Part shown: piece after piece, positions 44,764 through 53,724 of the stretch
Layout of the letters: every line of letters starts with the position of its first letter
How positions within the stretch are numbered: the stretch's first letter is position 1
Assembly (NCBI GenBank): GCA_965248395.1
Contig: OZ252103.1
Span: forward strand, 1,736,001-1,800,000
From: JAAXHH01 sp965248395
GTDB lineage: Bacteria; JAAXHH01
Length of the DNA: 64,000 nucleotides
Direction of reading: 5' to 3'
The notes under the pieces: generated by a model
Database searches by the model: none
Seen by the model: only the letters and a program-made list of their open reading frames with translations
What the model was told of the DNA's origin: nothing
Program-made: the position numbers and the translations under genes

Positions 44764-45652
44764 TTACCCCGTTTTCGTGGACAGTATAAGATTTGGGATT
44801 CGGGCGGTTTTCTTGAACTTCCTTTCGTAGTTTATCGGTGACAGGTATCCGAGGGAAGAGTGTCGTCTTTGGGTATTGTAGAAGCCCTCGATGTATTGGA
44901 ACAGGGCAAGTCTGGCCTCGGCCTTTGTGGCAAAACGCCTGCGATCAAGCAGTTCGCATTCCAGGCTGGCGAAGAAGCTCTCGCACAGGGCGTTGTCATA
45001 GCAGTCGCCGACCGAACCCATGGACGGTCTGACGCCAGCCTGTCTGCATCTTTTTCCGAAGGCCACCGAGGTGTACTGTGATCCCTGGTCGCTGTGGTGG
45101 ATCACCTGGTCAGGACTGCGCTGGCCAAGGGCCATATCCAGAGCGTCTGTGACCAGTTCGCTTCGCAGGTGGTTGGCCATGGACCAGCCGACGACGCGGC
45201 GACTGAAGGCGTCTATGACCACCGAGAGGTAGAGGAAGCCCGCATGGGTAGGCACATAGGTGATATCGGCTACCCACAGCCGGTCCCTGACTGGAGCGCT
45301 GAAGTCCCGGTTGACCAGGTCCGGAGCCTTCCTGCTTTCTTTGGATCGCCAGGTAGTGCGCACGGCTCTGCGGCGTGATACTCCGCTGATCGCGGCCATG
45401 CGCATCAGGCGGGCCACGCGTTTGCGTCCTGCGCGTATGCCCGACTCACGCAGTTCCGCATGGATGCGCGGCGCCCCGTAGGTACCGTAGGAGCGTTGAT
45501 GGATCAAGCGGATCCGGCTAAGTAGCATAGCGTCCTCTCTGGCCCTCCTGGAGACGGACCGCCTGAGCCAGACGTAGTAGCCGCTGGGGGAGACATCCAA
45601 CAGACTTACGCATCCGGCGAACGGGATAGGCGGCCTGATGCGCCTTTATGAA
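44764..45652 (-). pseudogene. IS3-family transposase OrfB, copy 1, frameshifted near its start
   Basis: The main frame (from TTG 45600) encodes 278 residues with the DDE integrase core: DRLWVADITYVPTHAGFLYLSVVIDAFSRRVVGW, HHSDQGSQYTS and CYDNALCESFFASLECELL. The expected N-terminal segment (FIKAHQA-YPVRRMRK) lies in another frame at 45604-45652, so one extra base separates them. It may still be made from TTG 45600 without its helical start. The frame break is shared with copy 2. Confidence 0.75.
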
Positions 45653-45958
45653 CGAGAAGACCCGGGCGGAGTCTCGGTCTCCCGGGCGAACCAGGCCGCG
45701 GCTTTTGCCAGGATCTCCCGATCCATCCTGAGCTGTCTGTTTTCACGGCGCAGACGACGCAGCTCGGTCCGTTCTTCGGTAGTCAGGCCGTCTTCACGCC
45801 TGCCTTGATCCAGGTCGTCCTGTTTGACCCAGTTGCGGATGGCTTGCGCGGTGGGTTCGAACTCCTTGGCCAGCGCTTCTCAGGCTGCGGCCGGAGCGAA
45901 CGAGATCGACCATCTGCTGGCGGAAGGCCGCTGGATAGGGGGTACGAGATCTGGGCAT
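45646..45958 (-). pseudogene. IS3-family OrfA, copy 1, frameshifted
   Basis: OrfA binds the element ends and regulates transposition. From ATG 45958 the frame gives PRSRTPYPAAFRQQMVDLVRSGRSL and then shifts at about 45880 by one extra base; the continuation EALAKEFEPTAQAIRNWV and the leucine-zipper-like ERTELRRLRRENRQLRM lie in the +1 frame to the stop at 45646. The same break is in copy 2. Confidence 0.7.
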
Positions 45959-46013
45959 GTGACGCTCCTTTCAACACAAGAGATAACATGTCCACTAAAC
46001 CGGGTCAACTCCA

Positions 46014-46268
46014 ACCATGCCAATTGGTTACTTGCTGGCCGGGCCACTTGCGGACGGTTTCTTTGAACCGTTAATGGCCAGTAATGGTTCTGCAGTGGAC
46101 TTATTTGGATGGATAGTCGGCACTGGACCTGGGGCTGGTATTGCTTTAATGTTTGGATGTGCAGGTATATTAGGTCTAGCGTTTTGTGTTTGCTGTTATC
46201 TGATACGATCGGTCAGGTTTGTTGAAAAAGAACTTCCCGATATTGACGAACTTCGTAGTTCATCATAG
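46014..46268 (+). pseudogene. C-terminal fragment of an MFS transporter
   Basis: The open frame, starting directly at the IS end, encodes about 84 residues ending the last helices of a MefA/EntS-like drug exporter: GYLLAGPLADGFFEPLM, VGTGPGAGIALMF and a final helix followed by FVEKELPD. The rest of the gene is not on the other side of the IS nor next to copy 2, so its 5' part has been deleted. A start at ATG 46017 is formally possible but the product would be non-functional. Confidence 0.7.
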
Positions 46269-46486
46269 CGTTTCAGAACGTGCTTTCTAGCGACCTTACT
46301 GTTCACATGACATGTATGTTTACTTTTGTATATAAGTCCCACAGCTTTCATATTCAGGACCTAACGATTCTCGCTGCATATCCATCTCTCGATTGAAAAA
46401 GCGTTAAACGAGATTGGTCGCCAATGCGCCTGCTTAAAACACATCTCGTAGGCGTTGCCAGCTCTACGCAGTGTGCGCGTTATCGA

Positions 46487-47629
46487 TTACCGATGAACGG
46501 TCTCGCCTGCCAGGGTCGTTACCGCTTCGACCAGCGTATCCAACTCCGAATCGCTGGTGTAGAACGCCACCGAAATCCGCACTCCGGTCGGGTCGGTCAT
46601 ATAGGTCGCCCGTTGGATGATTTGCCAGCGTTGCTTGAGCGCGGCAGAGACTTCATCACCCTCCATGCCCTCGATAGCGAAAGCGACGATGCCGGTTTGA
46701 GTTTCGGTGCGGCGTGAGCTGACGACCCGCACGCCGGGAATGGCGTCGAAGCGTGCGCGCAACGATTCTGCTTTACGGCCTGCCTCCGCAGCGATGGCCT
46801 GCGGTCCGCCGATGCCGGCCATAAAGTCGAGACCGGCGCCGAGACCCAGGTAAAGCACGCTCGCCGGAGTTCCGGTCTCGTACTGCCGGGCCGTACCATC
46901 CGGCGTGTGCGGTCGCCGCAGCGGCTTCAGTACCGGCTGGGTACCTTTACGTACATAGAGAAACCCGGCGCCCATCGGCGAAAGCAACCACTTGTAGCAG
47001 TTTGTGGCGTAGAAATCGCAGCCAATATCATGTAGATCGACTGGAAACTGCCCGACGGCCTGACAGCCATCCCAGAGTGTGAGAATGCCGCGTGCCCGTG
47101 CCAACGCACAGATCTCACGGGCAGGCATCCGAGTTCCAGAGTCAGTCGTGACGTGGCTGAAACAAATCAGCCGGGTACGCGGGGTTATGGTCTGTTCCAG
47201 CCGTTTCAGAACCAGATCTTTATCCTGGTCAATCTCAACCACTTTGATGATCGCCCCTTCCCGATCCGCCAGGCCCTGGGCGGCCTGGAGGGGTACCGGA
47301 TGCTCTTCACTGGTAATGATCACCTCGTCACCCGGTTGCCAGCGCAGCCCACCGAGCACCATGCCGTAACCGTCGCCGGTGCTCATCGTCAACGCGATTT
47401 CATCGGCATCGGCACCGAAGAAGTTGGCGATTTTCTTCGGCATTTCGGACGCGGCCTCGCCCATCGCACTGTACCAGTCGATAGGACTCAGACTGCCGCT
47501 GAGCATCTGCTGGTAGCCCTGGGAGATCGCCTCGTTAACGCTGACTGGCGACTGGCCAACTCCTCCGGTGTTAAGGTAAACACCGAATTGCAGGCCCGGT
47601 ATGTGGTCTCGAATCTGTGCGATGTCCAT
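46487..47629 (-). CDS. Class V aminotransferase family PLP enzyme
   Basis: The 380-residue fold-type I enzyme belongs to the group of cysteine desulfurases and isopenicillin N epimerase-like proteins. Seen: ALTMSTGDGYGMVL, the cofactor Asp region ILTLWDGCQAVGQFPVDL, and the PLP-binding lysine in DFYATNCYKWLLSPMGAGFLYV. The family's active-site cysteine loop of desulfurases is not evident, so I do not call it IscS. The start MDIAQIRDHIPGLQFGVYLNTGG fits. The 218 bases between it and the MFS fragment have no gene. Confidence 0.85.
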   Translation of the reverse strand: MDIAQIRDHIPGLQFGVYLNTGGVGQSPVSVNEAISQGYQQMLSGSLSPIDWYSAMGEAASEMPKKIANFFGADADEIALTMSTGDGYGMVLGGLRWQPGDEVIITSEEHPVPLQAAQGLADREGAIIKVVEIDQDKDLVLKRLEQTITPRTRLICFSHVTTDSGTRMPAREICALARARGILTLWDGCQAVGQFPVDLHDIGCDFYATNCYKWLLSPMGAGFLYVRKGTQPVLKPLRRPHTPDGTARQYETGTPASVLYLGLGAGLDFMAGIGGPQAIAAEAGRKAESLRARFDAIPGVRVVSSRRTETQTGIVAFAIEGMEGDEVSAALKQRWQIIQRATYMTDPTGVRISVAFYTSDSELDTLVEAVTTLAGETVHR

Positions 47630-47698
47630 GGGATTCCCTCTCCTCTCAAAAACCGCATTAACGATACCTTAACGGGGACGGGCGTTAGGCTGAGCTAC

Positions 47699-48586
47699 TT
47701 AAATCGGGAGGTGTTTCCGAAAGAAGCCGACGGTGCGGTTCCACGCCAGCGCAGCCGCCGTCTCGTTGTAACGGGGCGTCGAGTTGTTGTGAAAACCGTG
47801 AAGCGACCCCTCGAACATGTGCATTTCGTACGTCACGCCATTCGATTTAAGCGCGGCCTCGTACTCGGGCCACATCGCGTTGATGCGCGGATCGGTACCC
47901 GCGTAGATGATCATCATGGCCGCCTTGATCTTCGGCACGTCCTCGCTCGCGGCCGAGGCGCCGTAGTACGGCACACCGGCATTCAGATCGCTGCCGAGCG
48001 AAACCGCGAGGCGATTGGTCATCCCCCCACCCCAGCAGAATCCCGTGGCGCCAAGGCGACCGTTTGATAGTTCGTGCGCCTTGAGATACCGCGCGCTGTT
48101 GATCATGTCCTGGTCCAGCTTCTCCGGGTCGAGGCTCCGCTGCAAAGTACGGCCATCATCATCGTTTCCGGGGTAACCGCCGACCGGAGCCAGTCCGTCC
48201 GGGGCCAGCGCGAGGAATCCGGCTACGGCCGCTCGCCTGGCGACGTCCTCGATGTAAGGGTTGAGACCACGGTTCTCGTGGAAGACCACGACGGATGGAA
48301 ACGGTCCATCACCGGTGGGTTGCGCGAGGTATCCGCGCATGCTCCCGGAAGTACCTTCGGGCGAGGGGTACTCGACGTACGTACCCTTGATGCGACGGTC
48401 GGTGAAGGAGATCGTCTGGGCTTCTGCGTAACGAGGCAGGAGCGCCTGCGCCATCCAGAGCGCCGAGGTGCCGCCGATCGTGATCGCCGCGGCGCGGCTG
48501 AGAAACGAGCGCCGGTCGATGTGGCCGTGACAGTATTCGTCATACAGGTCGAAGATGCGTGGGTCGATCTTTTTGTCACTTGTCAT
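47699..48586 (-). CDS. Tat-exported dienelactone hydrolase family protein
   Basis: The 295 residues from ATG 48586 begin with a twin-arginine signal (DRRSFLSRAAAITIGGTSALWMAQALLP). The mature domain is an alpha/beta hydrolase of the DLH family: VVVFHENRGLNPYIEDVARR, the nucleophile cysteine in LGATGFCWGGG, and the acid and histidine region MFEGSLHGFHN. It would act in the periplasm on esters or lactones. AAAGGAG before ATG 48586 supports this start; the longer frame to 48730 would bury the signal. Confidence 0.88.
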   Translation of the reverse strand: MTSDKKIDPRIFDLYDEYCHGHIDRRSFLSRAAAITIGGTSALWMAQALLPRYAEAQTISFTDRRIKGTYVEYPSPEGTSGSMRGYLAQPTGDGPFPSVVVFHENRGLNPYIEDVARRAAVAGFLALAPDGLAPVGGYPGNDDDGRTLQRSLDPEKLDQDMINSARYLKAHELSNGRLGATGFCWGGGMTNRLAVSLGSDLNAGVPYYGASAASEDVPKIKAAMMIIYAGTDPRINAMWPEYEAALKSNGVTYEMHMFEGSLHGFHNNSTPRYNETAAALAWNRTVGFFRKHLPI

Positions 48587-48744
48587 GGTTTCTACTCCTT
48601 TACCTTTGGGGATTTCCACTCGTACAAGTCGGACGAGGGTCATTTCCGTGGTCACACTTGCTTGAACACAGCCGAGGTGTTCCAGCGTGAGAACCGACGC
48701 CGTGAAAAGCGTGACAGTCCAAAATACCAAAAAAACAAACTTAA

Positions 48745-49978
48745 GGAACCTTTGATCAACCCGGATGTCCGATCGAGAGGTATGATCTGAGTCTGTTTAG
48801 AGGACGATCATGTTGAAAATGGTGTCGTTTTGGGTACTTGTGAGGGTGTTTTCGGCCTCAGATGGGTCCCGGACCGGCCTATCGGCCCGGTTCCGCCAGG
48901 TCTGGACGGACTGCTCCAAGATGTGACCGCAAGTTCCCTTCGGACCAGATGGAAGTTGGCCAGGGCGAACAGGGTGAAGAGATGGACCGTGTTCTTGGCA
49001 AGACCCCGGTACCTGACCTTGCGATAGCCCCACAGGTGCTTGATGATGCCAAAGGGATGTTCGACTCTTGCTCGTACGCGATTGCTCTTTCGGTTGAACG
49101 ATCGGTCCGCGCAGTTAAGGCGCTTGCCCCTTTTGGCCTTGCGATGCACCCGCCATACGACGCCTTCTTCTTCGGCCCTGTGTCTTCGCCTTTCGTCCGC
49201 ATAGGCCTTGTCGCCGTAGATCGCCTTCTCCCGGCCATGCAGACAGGCCTCCATCTCCTTTGCGTCGTGCACCGAGGCGGGCGTGGTCGTAACGCTGTGC
49301 ACCCGTCCCTTCGGATCGCTGCCCACGTGGACCTTCATGCCAAAATGCCAGGTGTTGCCCTTCTTCGTGCTGGCCATCTCAGGATCCCTTTTCCCATCCT
49401 TGTTCTTCGTCGACGACGGCGCATGGATGATCGTCGCATCCACGATGGTGCCTTCGCTCACCATCATGCCCCGATCAGACAGGTAGCGCTTCGTCTGCTC
49501 GAACAACGTCCTGGTCAATCCATGGGCTTCCAGAAAATGGCGGAACTGCCAGATCGTCGTCTCGTCGGGCACGCCGCTAAGATCCACGCCCGCGAAGCGG
49601 CGCATCGATTCCACGTCGTAGAGACTGTCTTCGATGGCCGGGTCTCTCAAGGCGTACCACTGCTGCATGAAGTAGATCCTGAGCATCACCAGAGCCCCTA
49701 TGGGACGCCTGCCGTTGCCCGCTTTCGGATAGTGCTCCAGTATGGGGGCAAGCAAAAGGTCCCAGGGAAGCACCGTGTCCATCTCACCCAGAAAACGTTC
49801 CTTGCGCGTTTTCTTCTTCTTCTGATCGTAGGCCATATCCGAAAAGCAAGGGCTGTTTCATGGACACTTACCCCACTTTACCTGGCTCGGTGAGTTTTCG
49901 ATTCACATTACACCACTTGGACCGGTATCATTTTACTTTACTCATGAAAACAATGCCAGGGACTTGATCAGAGGTTCC
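48745..49978 (-). mobile_element. IS5-family element with TTAA target duplication (1234 bp)
   Basis: The inverted ends begin GGAACCTTTGATCAA (48745 on) and, read inward from the right, GGAACCTCTGATCAA (49978 down), differing at one position over 15 bases. TTAA flanks both sides (48741-48744 and 49979-49982), a four-base target duplication. The element has one transposase gene with an intact frame, so it could be active. Confidence 0.85.
48808..49836 (-). CDS. IS5-family DDE transposase
   Basis: The 342 residues have the IS5-type layout: an N-terminal helical region (PWDLLLAPILEHYPK, MLRIYFMQQWYALRDPAIEDSLYDV), then DDE residues in TIVDATIIHAPS, AIYGDKAYADE and RVEHPFGIIKHLWGYRKVRYRGLAKN. The last about 40 residues after LVRRELAVTSW are unconserved. 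It transposes the flanking element by a cut-and-paste or related mechanism. Confidence 0.9.
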   Translation of the reverse strand: MAYDQKKKKTRKERFLGEMDTVLPWDLLLAPILEHYPKAGNGRRPIGALVMLRIYFMQQWYALRDPAIEDSLYDVESMRRFAGVDLSGVPDETTIWQFRHFLEAHGLTRTLFEQTKRYLSDRGMMVSEGTIVDATIIHAPSSTKNKDGKRDPEMASTKKGNTWHFGMKVHVGSDPKGRVHSVTTTPASVHDAKEMEACLHGREKAIYGDKAYADERRRHRAEEEGVVWRVHRKAKRGKRLNCADRSFNRKSNRVRARVEHPFGIIKHLWGYRKVRYRGLAKNTVHLFTLFALANFHLVRRELAVTSWSSPSRPGGTGPIGRSGTHLRPKTPSQVPKTTPFST

Positions 49979-49982
49979 TTAA

Positions 49983-50759
49983 ATTAGGCGCGAATGTACC
50001 CCAGCGTCAATCGGAAGTCTCCTGATATCATCCGACTGCCACTGCAGGCAGCCGGTGGCACGAATGAGTGGACCACATCTAAGGAGTAGTAAAAATGCAA
50101 CCGGTGGGTCTGAACCTAAGTAGGAGTAATTCGGGGCACCGTCCGATGCGGGTTGTCTCTTCCTGGCCGGAAAGACGCGTTACGATTATGAAGAATGATG
50201 GAGACTGTGCTGTGTATTCACAACTCTATCTCACTTATTTTACATGTAGCGTAATGCTATAATATACAGGAGGTTATACAGAATATTGGTTGGTCTTGAT
50301 CGATCCGAACATGGAATCCCTCACTCTTCCCTATTCGTAGTGAGTAGTTCTGGCTATATGTTCATCCAAATTACATTTTCAAAACTGATTCATATTCAGC
50401 TGCTGCAATTGTGACCTTGTGTTCTTAGTATTTTATCTGAGATCAACGGAAGTTTAACAAATAGCGTCCCCCTGATCAGTAATTTGTTCAATATCATACA
50501 CAACTATCATATCAGTTCATCAATTCTTGATCGTAAATTGCAGAAACTGAGCATGGGATTACAGAGTAAAATCTTGATTGTAGGAGCTTTAAGATTGTTT
50601 GATAGGATAAAATCGATAATGAATTGATAAAACCTGAATATGTTAGAACTTATGTATTGACCTGGTCATAAAAACCTCCTCCGTTCTCAGTATACGGGGG
50701 TTATCTTTGGAAAGTGTTAAACCACCCGCAGACCTATCCCCAGCGAGAAGGAGGAGGCT
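49983..50759. other. A/T-rich non-coding stretch between two insertion sequences
   Basis: About 780 bases follow the IS5 element. From about 50200 to 50650 the sequence is strikingly A/T-rich with stops in all frames. CTATAATATACAGGAGG around 50257-50273 looks like a promoter -10 region running into a Shine-Dalgarno-like sequence but leads to no gene I can support. The last 100 bases are probably the left end of the IS110-family remnant. Confidence 0.4.
50095..50262 (+). CDS. Possible 55-residue ORF
   Basis: An ATG with AAGGAG eight bases upstream (50081-50086) opens a frame starting MQPVGLNLSRSNSGHRPM. The product resembles nothing I know. It lies just outside the IS5 target duplication and may be the start of a gene whose remainder was lost, or chance. 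I rank it low. Confidence 0.15.
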   Translation: MQPVGLNLSRSNSGHRPMRVVSSWPERRVTIMKNDGDCAVYSQLYLTYFTCSVML

Positions 50760-51765
50760 ATGCGTAAATCTACACGATTCTGTGCGATGGACATACATAA
50801 AGATTCGATCACGGTAGCGATTGCCGATGGCGGCAAGGCGCCGGTGTTGTATGGCACCATCGATTCCACGGGTGCTGCGGTGGCAAAGCTGGCGGGCAAG
50901 CTCTCCGAGTCGGGGGCGCTGCTGCGGTTCTTCTACGAGGCCGGTCCATGCGGATACGGCGTCTATCGTCAGTTGCGCGCTATGGGTCATGAATGTGCGG
51001 TGGTGGCGCCTTCTCTGATCCCGCGACCTGGAACGGGCCCGCGAAGACTTCAAGCACGCCGAACGGCGCGTGCGGCAAAGGCTTGCCGGCTTCCTTCTGC
51101 GTCACGGTCGCGTATACACCGGCGGCCGTCGCTGGACCCAGGCGCATTACCTGTGGCTCCAGGCCCAGCGCTTCGCCCATCCGGCGCAGCAGATCGTCTT
51201 CCAGGAATACGTGGACGAGGTGCAGCACGCCGGGGCGCGGATCAAGGCCCTGGAGAAGGAACTGGAACCGTCGCTTGGTGACTGGACCTTTTCCGGCCAG
51301 GCCCGGGATCTGATGGCGCTGCGCGGGGTGGATACGCTTTCGGCGATCACCGTCCTGGCCGAACTGGGGGACATCACCCGCTTCGACACGCCGCGCCAGC
51401 TTATGGCCTATGTCGGCCTGGTACCCAGCGATCACTCTAGCGGACAGCGCCGAAAACAGGGCGCGATTACCAAGGCGGGCAACGCCCACGTGCGGCGGGT
51501 CCTGGTGGAATCGGCCTGGTGCTATCGTTTCCCGGCGCGTAAGACCAGGCACCTGCAGCGCCGCGCCGAACGTGCCTCGCCCGCGGTGCAGGATATCGCC
51601 TGGAAGGCGCAAAGAAGACTCTGCGGACGCTATAGACGCCTTTCGGCGCGTGGTATGCCCAAGGGCAAGGTCTGCACGGCCATAGCCAGAGAGCTGCTGG
51701 GCTTCATCTGGGCCATTGCATGGGAATATCGACATCCCGGCAGCATGATCGCCAGGGCCGCCTGA
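50760..51765 (+). pseudogene. IS110-family recombinase with internal deletion
   Basis: The N-terminal part (ATG 50760, after AAGGAGGAGG) has the DEDD domain start FCAMDIHKDSITVAI (Asp) and FFYEAGPCGYGVY (Glu). At about 51021 the sequence jumps from APSLIP directly to DLERAREDFKHAERRVRQRL in another frame. The segment expected between them (including the KTDRRDA-type aspartates) is missing, by family memory about 40 residues. The downstream part to 51765 (ALRGVDTLSAITVLAELGDI, the transposase_20 domain with a serine-type QRRKQGAITKAGNAHVRR segment) is intact. It cannot catalyse recombination. Confidence 0.8.
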
Positions 51766-51846
51766 GGAGAAGGACCTACTCGAAGACCGGAAAGTAAACA
51801 TATTGACTGGATAGAGCCCGGGACGGGAGGGACCGGTCAGGAGAAC

Positions 51847-51900
51847 CCTCGGCTCAACTATGAGGCGCCCTTCGGGCTGACCCTCGACATTAGACCGAGG
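51847..51900 (+). ncRNA. Candidate structured RNA at the 3' side of the IS110-family remnant
   Basis: CCTCGG (51847-51852) can pair with CCGAGG (51895-51900) and encloses a GCCC-TTC-GGGC hairpin. It lies 80 bases after the recombinase stop in a conserved-looking non-coding stretch (51766-52060). IS1111-group elements carry their bridge/seek RNA downstream of the recombinase, so this may be its remnant. The pairing is seen; the function is inferred. Confidence 0.25.
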
Positions 51901-52351
51901 ACGCTCCGCGACGAACCAAGGACAGGCGGTAGCCAACCCGCGTATATCAGTCGGATCAACCGTCGCTATATAGTCCCTTCTGCTCCCGGGCAACAAACCA
52001 TGCAAAGATAACATCCGTATCCGCTGATTGAGGAGAGGGTTGACACAGGTCAAAACATATCAGTTGTAAAGCTGTATCAACGTGGATGAATAATCCACGG
52101 GCCAGAGTCGACAGACAGACTTGTCAGAGTTGGCTTCTTTGAAAGCCTGAAGTTTGTTATCGTATGTAAACTGAAGGCGATGCAATGTCACAATGTCCCA
52201 TCTCTTCCGGAAGGAATCATTCTCTTTGCCACAGTCATGGTGTTTTGTAACCCCAATATGTGCTTTAGACTATAATTGCTCACGAAAACTTGACCACATG
52301 CTTAGGTGGATATACATTGACATTACACCCAGCATGTGGAGGACCGATTTC

Positions 52352-52531
52352 ATGTTGAAAAGGCGTCGTCAATACAGCGCCCGGTTCAAGTTTCAGGTGG
52401 CGCTTGAAGCGGTCATAGGACTGAAAACGATGAGCCAGTTGGCTGCTGAGCATCAGATTCATCCCAATCAGATCACCAAATGGAAACGTCGATTGCTCGA
52501 TGAGGGCGCCCAGGTCTTCGAAAAAGGCGCT
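52352..52531 (+). pseudogene. IS3-family orfA stub interrupted by an IS630 insertion
   Basis: ATG 52352 opens RRRQYSARFKFQVALEAV...SQLAAEHQIHPNQITKWKRRLL..AQVFEKGAS, the helix-turn-helix start of an IS3-family OrfA (IS2/IS911-like). At TA 52531-52532 an IS630-family element begins. Joining the far side of the two IS630 elements (54886) would add only a few codons before a stop, so the gene was already truncated. The 300 bases before it hold no other gene. Confidence 0.7.
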
Positions 52532-53620
52532 AGTGTTCTGTCCCGTGAATAAGTTTGCATAGTCTGTTTATCTTGGCGAGAATAGAATCGGCTGTCGCCG
52601 TCCATATGAAAGGACTGGTTTTCGCGTTGTAGTGATCGGTGAAGTTGCGAATATGAGCGATGAGTTCTTTGACGTTGCGGAAAGAACCGCGTCTTATGGC
52701 CTTTTGCGTGATGACGTTGAACAATATTTCAACCTGGTTCAACCAAGATGAATACGTCGGGGTGTAGTGGAGGTGATAGCGGGGACGATCGGCGATCCAT
52801 TGCCTGACCTTCTGGTGCTTGTGCGTGCTGTAATTGTCCACGACGAGATGGACGTCAAGTTCCTCCGGGACCTTCCGGTCGATGTGTTTCAGAAACGACA
52901 GGAATTCCTGGTGTCGGTGCCGGGGCTTGCATTGGGTCAGGACCCTGCCCGAGGCGATCTCCAGGGCCGCAAACAACGTGGTGGTGCCGTGCCGTTTGTA
53001 ATCATAGGTCACGCCCTCGACGTAGTCCTAGCCCAACGGCAGCATCGGCTGCGTGCGTTCCAGGGCCTGTATCTGGCTCTTCTCGTCGACGCACAGGACC
53101 ATGGCCTTGTCCGGCGGTTTCAGGTAGAGTCCGTCGATATCCCTGACCTTTTCGACGAAGAAGGGGTCGTTGGACAGCTTGAAGTGCTTATGCCGGTGGG
53201 GTTTGAGGCCGAACATCTTCCACACCCGATGGACGGTGGACTTGGACAGGCCGGTCCGCTCGGCCAGGGCGCGGCAGGACCAGTGCGTCTCGCCCTCGGG
53301 CTGCTCTTCCAGGGTCTTTTTGATCAAAGCGGCGACCTGTTCATCGGGGATCGAGCGGGGACAACCCGGACGCAATTCGTCGTAGAGGCCCATCAGGCCC
53401 TGAGCGAGAAAGCGACGCCGCCATTTGCCCACGGTGTTGCTCGACACACCTGCAGGTGCTGGGCGATCTGCTGGTTGCTCAGCCCGTCCTGGCTCATCAG
53501 GATGATGCTGGCTCTTCTCACCAGGGCGTGGGACAGGCTTCGGGACCGGGTCATGGCTTCGAGTTGGGTGCGCAGGTCATCATTGATATGCAACGGCTCC
53601 AAAGGGCGTCCGCGGGCCAT
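52530..53620 (-). pseudogene. IS630-family transposase, frameshifted and nonsense-mutated
   Basis: From ATG 53620 (AAAGGAG upstream): MARGRPLEPLHIND, SNQQIAQHLQV, then a two-base insertion near 53448 breaks the frame. SSNTVGKWRRRFLAQGLMGLYDELRPG continues in a second frame to a TAG at 53028-53030 where a CAG (Gln) is expected (LPLG-stop-DYVEGV). The DDE core VLCVDEKSQIQ, LVVDNYSTHK, YTPTYSSWLNQVE is otherwise preserved. The final TAG is completed by the TA of the target site. Confidence 0.85.
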
Positions 53621-53722
53621 GAGATTCTCCTTTATTGGTCGGATTGTCATGGATCAGATACCACCAAAGAAGAATCTAACGACATTCCACTATTAAAACA
53701 AGTTATTTAGAGGACGAGGCAC
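52533..53722 (-). mobile_element. Degenerate IS630-family element (1190 bp)
   Basis: Both ends begin GTG and continue with related sequence (GTGTTCTGTCCCGTGAATAA on the left; GTGCCTCGTCCTCTAAATAA read inward on the right). TA flanks both sides (52531-52532 and 53723-53724), as expected for this family. The right TA also forms the left flank of a second, intact IS630 element. Confidence 0.75.
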
Positions 53723-53724
53723 TA

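Larger units (their letters stand above)
44759..46013 (-). mobile_element. IS3-family element, copy 1 (1255 bp)
   Basis: The ends are imperfect inverted repeats: TGATGTTACCCCGTTTTCG on the left and, read inward from the right, TGGAGTTGACCCGGTTTAG; about 70 percent of the first 25 bases agree. The element is the same length as copy 2 at 61979-63233 and lies in the opposite orientation. No 3-4 base target duplication is seen (CAT to the left, ACC to the right). It cuts into an MFS transporter gene whose 3' end follows at 46014. It differs from copy 2 at four bases that I found. Confidence 0.88.

Noticed and set aside
50980..52053. Minus-strand frame of 357 codons over the IS110 remnant
   Set aside because: Shadow of the recombinase; no start signal or known motif.
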